Origin: Fistulifera solaris
Taxonomy: Eukaryota > Bacillariophyta > Bacillariophyceae > Naviculales > Stauroneidaceae
Reading direction: 5' to 3'
NCBI GenBank assembly: GCA_030295235.1
Contig: AP026131.1
Span: 930,001 to 994,000 of the forward strand
Length of the DNA: 64,000 bases
The notes beneath the pieces are model-generated. The model saw only the letters and a program-made list of their open reading frames with translations. It ran no database searches and was not told the DNA's origin. Position numbers and translations under genes: made by a program. Positions 57,794 to 64,000 of the stretch are shown piece by piece. How positions within the stretch are numbered: position 1 is the first letter of the stretch; every line of letters begins with the position of its first letter.

Positions 57794-59106
57794 ATGCGTG
57801 TCATTGCATTCGTCTCCCAAATGTGTCTGTGTTTTTCGTTCGTCCAACAGTCTTTTATCCGGAGGAGTGCGATCTTTGTTCAGTTGGAAGATTTCTCGGC
57901 TGGAACGATTCGAGAAGCACGTCCTTTTCGTGTGGGCGAGAAGAATGCCGAAGGCAAGAAGATTAGTGAGAATGCGTCATTTCTCAAACCCCTCCTCCTC
58001 TTGATGTACAGCCGATGGAGCCAAAACCAATTGCTCCTCTTCAATCCGAAATTGAAGCAGCAAGAAAAAGAAAGCACGCGGAGGCATTAAAAAAGGAGCT
58101 GGAAGCCATGGAGAAGCGAATTGTGCAAAGAAAAGAAGATGCTTGGCGAGAAGCTCGACAAAAGAGGGCCATTCTGTTGCAGGAAGAAGCAGCTCTCGCG
58201 GAAGCTGAGAAAAAACGTGCGGCAGCCGAGGCTGAAGTGAAGCGGCTAGTGGCAGAGAAATCGGATACTGTCAAAAATGAAGAGGCGGCGCAGAGAGCGG
58301 AAGCAGCGAGCCTTCAAGCCGACGCCGAAGAAGAAGTCGCCGCGTCGAGAGCCCAGAAAGCGGAAGAGGAAGCCTATGAGGCGCAGCGTCGATCAGAGAA
58401 AGCTCAACAAGAAGTAGAAGAGTTTCGACGGAAAGCAAAGAAGGATTTAGACGAAGCACGTCGGCAAGCTCAAGAATACGCCGATAAAGCGAAATTGGAA
58501 CGAGAGCAGACGGTAGCAAAAATAATACAACCGGAGGCTGAGACAGAACTGGAGGCGGCAAAGCTAGAGAACGGGAACGTTGATGTGGTGACAAAGTCAG
58601 AAGCAGTGCTAGCTGGGAAGGAACAAGGCAACCCATTAGTAGCTTCAAAAGAGAATTTGATTGAACAAACAGAGCTGGTAAACTCGTCGGACCCGGTCGA
58701 AGAGACTCTAAGTCTTGCGATAGAGAAGCTGGATCAATCGGACCCGCCACTGCTTCCTCTTGGAATCATTGAATCTACTGAACCATTCACATCGCCTATA
58801 TCAGCCTCCACCGTTCGAATTGCTACTTCCGATGTTGGTGTTGCCGCACTACCATTTGCCGCATTTGTTGGCGGTACGATCGCTTTCCGCAACCATCGAA
58901 TTAAGCAACAGCTGGAAAGACATGTAACACTACGGGAGCTTTCTAAAGAACGGATAGAGGAACTGGCAGAAGAAGATTCAAATCGTATGCAGGTGAGTGT
59001 TACGGATGACTGTGCTACAAATACAAACTATGTCTAATTTACTGTCAAGTTTTTCTTTTGGGCGAGTATAACCACTGCTTTCGGTATGGCTACTCTGCAA
59101 CTGTGA
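57794..59106 (+). CDS. Plastid-type coiled-coil protein with C-terminal membrane segments, paralogue B
   Basis: Exons 57794-58992 and 59050-59106 (57-bp intron), about 418 residues after one added base at AAACCCC near 57985. The N-terminus (MRVIAFVSQMCLCFSFVQQS) is a plausible signal sequence, and the motif VQLEDFSAGTIREARPF matches paralogue A. A long charged coiled coil (QSEIEAARKRKHAEALKKEL to QEYADKAKLEREQTVAKI) is followed by an acidic linker. A hydrophobic segment (VGVAALPFAAFVGGTIAF) and a short last exon (FFFWASITTAFGMATLQL) end the protein, the same layout as paralogue A. Without splicing the frame would end after MQVSVTDDCATNTNYV, which lacks that segment. Function unknown. Confidence 0.7.
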
Positions 59107-59215
59107 TGTAGAAGGGAACTTTTCGCTAGCAACGGTTCGTTTCCGCGGAGTATGAGATCGTAGCTACACTGCGCATCGAGCTAAACTAATAAGGCAAATA
59201 AAAATAACACGATCT

Positions 59216-60082
59216 TCAGAATTCTTCAATTTCCATGGGCTGCAGACCACTCTTCTTCTTTGCTTTGATTTTGGCGGATATTTGCGCCGGAATGCGCGTC
59301 GCTTTCTCCAATCGCCGTCTTCGGGTTCGCGTGGTTTCTCGATACCCATCCCAAACCGCAAATCCGATCCCACCCACCATGGCCAGAACAACGATCAAAC
59401 AAATCCAAGCCACTGTGATAAAGAAGTTGGGACTGTTGCTGGATTCCTCCAGTGTCCCCGCCGTCTCTTTATTTTGTTCGCCGTAATGAAACTTCGCTTT
59501 CAACGCGTCACTTTCCGGATACTCACAGTGCAAGCCACTCCAGCCTGTTGGACATTCGCAACCCGGATGCCGTTTAACTTCCTCCGGATCCATCGATTTA
59601 CAGCGACCCCCATTCATACAGTACGCTCCTCCCGCCTGTCCCAAGGATTGTTGAATTTCGAGACTCTTTTCTGCATCGTCCGGCAAACAAAAGACGGTGG
59701 ACATGCGCTTGCACGTGCGACGCGCGTACGCCGACGCATAATCGGTCGTTTCCGTATTGCAGCCGCAGTGATAATACGCATCCCCATCGTACCCAATGTC
59801 CCGTACGCACTTGGCGCCGTTCGCACACATTGTCGAATTCCCTGGCCCCGGACATTCGTCAAATTGGACTTCACATTCCGGACCGGCGTGATAGAGAGGA
59901 CAGTGGCAATAAAATTTTCGTGCCGGTGCGTATTCGTGCACATCCGAAAAGTCTCCACCCGTGTGAATTTCCGTCATGGTTTCCTTACAGACGCCGCCGT
60001 TTTGACAGTGCAACGTGCACTTTTCCTTGCCCCACGCGGTGGCGAAATGGGGCAGTAGGGCGAAAACGAAGAGTCGTAGCAT
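59216..60082 (-). CDS. EGF-domain type I membrane protein
   Basis: 288 residues, unbroken frame. Signal peptide MLRLFVFALLPHFATAWG, then three EGF-like Cys clusters: CTLHCQNGGVCKE ... FYCHCPLYHAGPEC, CPGPGNSTMCANGAKC ... YYHCGC, and YCMNGGRCKS ... CECPTGWSGLHC. NST in the second cluster is a possible N-glycosylation site. One membrane helix (FFITVAWICLIVVLAMVGGI) is followed by a very basic cytosolic tail (RETTRTRRRRLEKATR). A secretory-pathway or cell-surface protein for adhesion or recognition is likely; no ligand is known. It converges with the coiled-coil gene upstream. Confidence 0.85.
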   Translation of the reverse strand: MLRLFVFALLPHFATAWGKEKCTLHCQNGGVCKETMTEIHTGGDFSDVHEYAPARKFYCHCPLYHAGPECEVQFDECPGPGNSTMCANGAKCVRDIGYDGDAYYHCGCNTETTDYASAYARRTCKRMSTVFCLPDDAEKSLEIQQSLGQAGGAYCMNGGRCKSMDPEEVKRHPGCECPTGWSGLHCEYPESDALKAKFHYGEQNKETAGTLEESSNSPNFFITVAWICLIVVLAMVGGIGFAVWDGYRETTRTRRRRLEKATRIPAQISAKIKAKKKSGLQPMEIEEF

Positions 60083-60712
60083 ATTTTGGCTTTGTGGGGC
60101 CTTCTTTATAGAAAGCGATGTAATACAAATAAAAGAATATGAACGATGGAGGGTATCAGTAATGATAAGGAATGCTTTTAGTTGATGAAGATTGGATGCA
60201 ACGGAGGAATATAATTATGACTTTTGATCGTTATGTCGTGATCACCAACCAAGATCCATTTTGGTGAGAAAAAAGGTGCCAAGACTTTTTGCTAAGCAGG
60301 AAAATAGACCGTGATAACGTAAAACGAGCTCATAGTGAATAGATGATACTGACTTAATGTGAAAAAAAAGAGTACTATCCGTGTCTCGCGACTGAAACCC
60401 AGTCGTGACGAAAAGTCGCCTACACTTAGAGCTATAGTGAAGGAGAGAGTAGCCTTGACCCTGCTGTACCAGCCCTCTTTCTCGAGGAGTTCGACGCAAC
60501 AAAAAACGAAAGAGACGCGATGATGAGAATGATGATCATAGTCTAGACAAATGCATTATGCTGTTCAGGTATTAACAAGCCATTCTTCTGCTTCTCCCTC
60601 TCTGCAGTAACGGAAACACTAGTGACAGGGTAGCGTACAGACCAAAGATTGCTCTCCGATGAGAACATTCGATGGATGAAGCACGATTTTTGCGCCACGT
60701 GCAGGAGAAATA
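60083..60712. other. Divergent intergenic region
   Basis: Promoter space between the EGF-domain gene (minus) and the CK2-beta-like gene (plus). No RNA gene or repeat is seen. Confidence 0.4.
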
Positions 60713-61927
60713 ATGAGGGGGAACAGCCGCGTCGCTTTTCTCGTTTTGTGGCTGACTTTGACGCTTATTCAAGTAGATCAATCGTTTACATCCGAAAATA
60801 ACGCTTTGTGGGAATCATTATCGGAAGAAGGCATCATTTTCTTTTCCGACGATGACGAGCACGAACGAATCATTGCGGCACTGGATGGGAGTTCCTCCAC
60901 GAGCGAAGAATCTACCAAATCTGTCGAGCTTCATCAAAAACGTACAAATAAGCTTAGGGATGCGTCAAAACCAGCCAACCCGAAAGAGAAACGACAATCT
61001 GCAGCAAAATTTACAAAGGGTGTAGTTCAGCAAGTGAAAAAGGAACCTATCTATTCTTACCTTCCACTTCCAGAGATATATCGCGTGAAACATGCGACAA
61101 TCGACGTTGTACCCAAACAGCCCGAGTCTTCCATACCGGTGACCGCATCCAGTACCCAACCAGCTGTCGGTATGGAGGAGCAGTCGTCCTTCGACACACA
61201 AGTCAGTCCTTGGGTGCGCGACTTTCTCTTGCGACATACGTGCGATCAACTGCTACCGGTGCCACGTGATTTTTGTGTCGATAATTTCAATCTCCTGCAC
61301 TTGGCATCCGCCATTGAACGGATTGGGATTCAAAGTCTAGCACCGAACGAATCGATACCGGCTTCTTCCAAACCGTATCCGATCTACCGCGCGGCGCTGC
61401 GCTTGATCGTACAAGACGAGCCAGTACCAGAACACGTACCGGTCGATCTCCAAACGGCGGCCACGGCCTTGTTTTTGTTGATTCATCAGCGGTATGCAAT
61501 GTCACCCCGTGGATTGGATCTGTTGCGACGCCGCTTTCAGCGGGGATCGGCGGTCTTTGGTCGGTGTCCACGGATCTCCTGTTCGGGTATGCCCCTGCTT
61601 CCGTACGGCGACTCGGATAATCTCAATCCCATGGAATACATGCCCACAGAAAACAACGCATCGGTGGAAAATCCTTCCATCTCTTTGCAACAACGAAGAG
61701 TGAAACGCTATTGCGCTTTGTGTGGTGAAAGCTTTTATCATTGGGAGTCAGAAATTGATGGTTGTGCTTGGGGTACATCGTGTTGCCACTTGTTTTGGAT
61801 GGTGTACGGAAAGGATGTGTTTGCGGAATGGTTAGAATGGAAACCGTCCCGCCATTCTCCGAACGAAGCACGCATCTTCGGTTTCCGTCTTCATCCCAGC
61901 GCGCATCTTACCGCTACGAATCAGTGA
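60713..61927 (+). CDS. CK2 regulatory beta-subunit-like protein with N-terminal extension and signal sequence
   Basis: 404 residues, unbroken frame. Casein kinase 2 beta dimerises through a zinc finger and activates/targets the catalytic alpha subunit. The C-terminal half matches: SPWVRDFLLRHTCDQLLPV, then LFLLIHQRYAMSPRGLDLL, the first zinc half FGRCPRISCSGMPLLPYG, and the second KRYCALCGESFY, ending in TSCCHLFWMVYGKDVF. The four zinc Cys are present. The N-terminal about 160 residues are unlike normal CK2-beta: a hydrophobic start (VAFLVLWLTLTLIQVDQS) followed by Phe (SFTSENN), then acidic and basic low-complexity sequence. This could be a plastid-targeting presequence, suggesting an organellar CK2 form. 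It may instead be a signal anchor. Confidence 0.8.
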   Translation: MRGNSRVAFLVLWLTLTLIQVDQSFTSENNALWESLSEEGIIFFSDDDEHERIIAALDGSSSTSEESTKSVELHQKRTNKLRDASKPANPKEKRQSAAKFTKGVVQQVKKEPIYSYLPLPEIYRVKHATIDVVPKQPESSIPVTASSTQPAVGMEEQSSFDTQVSPWVRDFLLRHTCDQLLPVPRDFCVDNFNLLHLASAIERIGIQSLAPNESIPASSKPYPIYRAALRLIVQDEPVPEHVPVDLQTAATALFLLIHQRYAMSPRGLDLLRRRFQRGSAVFGRCPRISCSGMPLLPYGDSDNLNPMEYMPTENNASVENPSISLQQRRVKRYCALCGESFYHWESEIDGCAWGTSCCHLFWMVYGKDVFAEWLEWKPSRHSPNEARIFGFRLHPSAHLTATNQ

Positions 61928-62025
61928 ATGCTATTCATTCATAATTCTTTTGAATTTTTCTTTGCACTGTAAATTTTATTTCTCTATTTCTAAGGTGCCG
62001 AACACACTCAATCTGTCGAACCAAC

Positions 62026-63371
62026 TCAATCGAGTCGCGTGGATCCCATTTTGCGCAAATCGCGGGACATGTTTTTGTGATGACTTTCGTTCGTACCACC
62101 ACCGATTTCCATGAGCTTGGCATCCCTCCACAATCGTTCGACATTGTATTCGCCCGTGTAACCGTTCCCACCCAGGACTTGTATGGCACGATCGGCGACA
62201 GTTTTGGCCATGGAGGCACAAAAGAGTTTGGTGCCATCGGCATCGAGACCGTTGCCGTGCGTCGACAAATTTAAGGCATTCGCCACCGCGTACACATACG
62301 ACCGTCCCGCCATGTATTCGGCGTAACTTTCGGCTATTAGGCGTTGAATCTGTCCGAATTCAAACAAATTCTTGGCCCCAAACGCGGTTCGTTCGAGTGC
62401 GTACGCTTTCATTTCGTCGATACAACGACGCGCGATACCGACACTCATGGCGGCCAATCCGAGTCGTTCAATTTCCAAATTGCGCATCATACACAAGGTA
62501 GCACCATTTACGGTTCCGACAATGTTTTCGTTCGGAATTCGAACTTGATCGAAGACGAGTTCCGCCGTCATGGAGGCCCGCATTCCCAATTTGTTATTGA
62601 TTTTTTGTCCCAATCGGAATCCTTCCATGCCTTTTTCTACTACAAATTGTGTGATATCTGTTTTCCCCGGCCCCGTCCTCGCGTACACCAAGAACAAATC
62701 TCCGGTGTCTTGACCGTCCAGCGTCCCATTGGTGATCCACAATTTCGTGCCGGTCAAACGCCAATGATAATCTCCATCTTGGACGGCTTTTGTTTGCATT
62801 CCCAACACATCGGTGCCGGCCTGCGGTTCACTCATACACATGCCTCCTATGTGAGTGCCGTCACACGCAGCCGGCAAGAATCGTGCTTTTTGTTCCGGTG
62901 ACGCATTGACGGACAAGTTGTTGATCAGCAGCAACGAATGTGCCAAATACGAGAGACACAAGGCCGGATCACTGTAGGACAATTCTTCGTGGACCGCACA
63001 CACGGCCGTGGCCGTAAATTCGGTCCATCCCGTTCCACCGTATTCGATTTCGGGAACTGTCAATCCCAACAAACCCAAGTCGGCCAATTTGCGAAACAAG
63101 GGAACATTGAATTGTTCCTGTTCATTGAAGGTACGTGCTTGCGGTTCGACCTAGTGATGGATGTGTGTATGAGAACGGGAACGACAGTTCAACTCATACA
63201 AAAAACGACGACATGTACCTCTTGTGCGACAAAGGATCGCAACGTTGCGCGCAATGCCGCATGTTCGGACGTCGGATTCCACAAGGTCGACAAGGGTGTC
63301 GTCGACCGAAACCGCCGTGATAACACGAGCTGCTTGCTGCGGGGGCGAATGAATCGCGTCGTCAAGAGCAT
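62026..63371 (-). CDS. Acyl-CoA dehydrogenase, isovaleryl-CoA dehydrogenase-like, mitochondrial
   Basis: Exons 63219-63371 and 62026-63150 with a 68-bp intron. The spliced length is 1278 nt, 425 residues, unbroken. FAD-dependent oxidation of a branched short-chain acyl-CoA in leucine breakdown is the family role. The presequence is Arg/Ser-rich (MLLTTRFIRPRSKQLVLSRR). Conserved regions are LGLLGLTVPEIEYGGTG, GGMCMSEPQAGTDV, WRLTGTKLWITNG, KLGMRASMTAELVFDQV, VLGGNGYTGEYNVERLWRDA and EIGGGTNE. The putative base Glu lies in the helix position typical of isovaleryl-CoA dehydrogenase (NLEIERLGLA). A medium- or short-chain specificity cannot be excluded. Confidence 0.9.
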
Positions 63372-63778
63372 GGTGCACAATTATGAAATCAATAGTGTAA
63401 AAAGAATTAAAACAAAGTTGACCCGGAGGGACGATGTCATAGAGAAAGAATGCAACAGAAGAACGAACGAAAACGAGAAAAGAGTTCTTTTTTCGTTTAA
63501 TTTTTGACGTCGTGTCACGCGAGGTGCACCCAAAAATGTCGTCCGGTTCGCATCCGTCTACTTTATCCCGATAGTCATACAATCCGACTATCCTTACTCA
63601 AGTAGTCTCGCTCCCGATCCTCGTCCGTTCGCGATGTCGCGCCGCTTCTTTATTTGCGTTGCAACGACGCTAACGAGGCGAAGATGATGTTGCTTCTCGT
63701 TGTTGTCATGATATATATAATAAAGAAACAGATACTCATTCTATTGAAAGCAGCAACACTAGAGTTTCACACCATCAA
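63372..63778. other. Divergent intergenic region
   Basis: Between the acyl-CoA dehydrogenase (minus) and the last, partial gene (plus). A TATATATAATA stretch at about 63712-63722 lies about 60 bp upstream of the 63779 start and could be a TATA box. Confidence 0.35.
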
Positions 63779-64000
63779 ATGACACAAGAATCCGAAGAAG
63801 AGAAACAACCCGACGAAACAAAGCCCACGGCGCGCGTCGATTTGCCACTCGAATGGACGCAACTGGGGAAACCCGAGGAAAACAAACAATTACCAATTCG
63901 TTATCCGGAAGAAGTCACCGACATTGATCCCGAAGATGATGAATTGATTGTCGTAGGAACGGCCGGTATGAAAATTACGAATCTCGGACCCGATTTTCAT
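63779..64000 (+). CDS. Partial acidic N-terminus of a gene running off the window
   Basis: 74 codons are open from ATG 63779 to the end of the window. The start is acidic (MTQESEEEKQPDETKPTARV). The last visible residues, DDELIVVGTAGMKITNLGPD, resemble the first repeat of SDS22-type protein phosphatase 1 regulatory LRR proteins, but too little is present to decide. The frame is in good codon usage and the upstream TATA-like element fits a real start. Confidence 0.5.
   Translation, partial: MTQESEEEKQPDETKPTARVDLPLEWTQLGKPEENKQLPIRYPEEVTDIDPEDDELIVVGTAGMKITNLGPDFH

Noticed and set aside
59282-60058. 258-codon plus-strand frame
   Set aside because: Antisense to the EGF-domain gene, whose ordered cysteines, signal peptide and membrane helix are clear.
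62344-62901. 185-codon plus-strand frame
   Set aside because: Antisense to the acyl-CoA dehydrogenase.

Overview
This is nuclear DNA from a pennate diatom, most likely Phaeodactylum tricornutum or a close relative; the species name is inferred. The evidence is a dense eukaryotic layout with short GT-AG introns (57 to 123 bp), several proteins that begin with a signal peptide followed by a diatom ASAFAP-like plastid-targeting junction (KAR/FabG, 3-dehydroquinate synthase, flavodoxins, a NUMOD3-repeat protein, coiled-coil proteins), and diatom-type families (flavodoxin, triose-phosphate translocator, LRR-like proteins, DUF6604-like proteins). About 37 genes or gene remnants can be supported.

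Layout. 0-10 kb: a partial unknown gene, a degraded tandem repeat, a CCDC124-like ribosome-associated factor, a cytochrome P450, an unknown gene ending in a Tudor-like module followed by two tandem 82-residue Tudor-like genes, a triose-phosphate translocator and an LRR-like protein. 10-19 kb: a multi-pass membrane protein, a GT64 exostosin-like glycosyltransferase, an FKBP-TPR protein, two tandem flavodoxins and a FecB-like surface binding protein (a plausible iron-limitation cluster). 19-24 kb: a 33-bp satellite, a decayed copy and then an intact copy of a DUF6604-like gene. 24-36 kb: a DYRK-type kinase, a mitochondrial glutamate-dehydrogenase homologue that has lost its catalytic residues, and a head-to-head pair of related proteins built from an SDR/epimerase-like domain plus a shared C-terminal domain. 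36-47 kb: a second LRR-like gene, plastid 3-oxoacyl-ACP reductase, a small coiled-coil protein, two tandem VWA/Cache (alpha2-delta-like) membrane proteins with a third decayed copy, and a DNA-glycosylase-like gene. 47-53 kb: a second 33-bp satellite, plastid 3-dehydroquinate synthase, a 16-unit 52-bp satellite, a choline/ethanolamine kinase and a plastid NUMOD3 protein. 53-64 kb: three plastid-targeted coiled-coil/membrane genes, an EGF-domain membrane protein, a CK2-beta-like protein with a signal peptide, an isovaleryl-CoA-dehydrogenase-like enzyme, and the start of one more gene.

A pattern runs across the window. Many otherwise convincing genes are broken by single-base frame changes, nearly always at or next to a homopolymer run. 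Other genes, after splicing, are exactly divisible by three. For most broken genes the total coding length is off by exactly the amount the breaks predict. I read this as residual consensus error in the assembly rather than true pseudogenes, so most broken genes are annotated as single CDSs across the break. True decay is proposed only where a neighbouring intact paralogue shows missing ends and multiple lesions (19.8-20.6 kb and 45.84-46.16 kb). Multi-exon genes are given as one span with intron positions in the evidence text.
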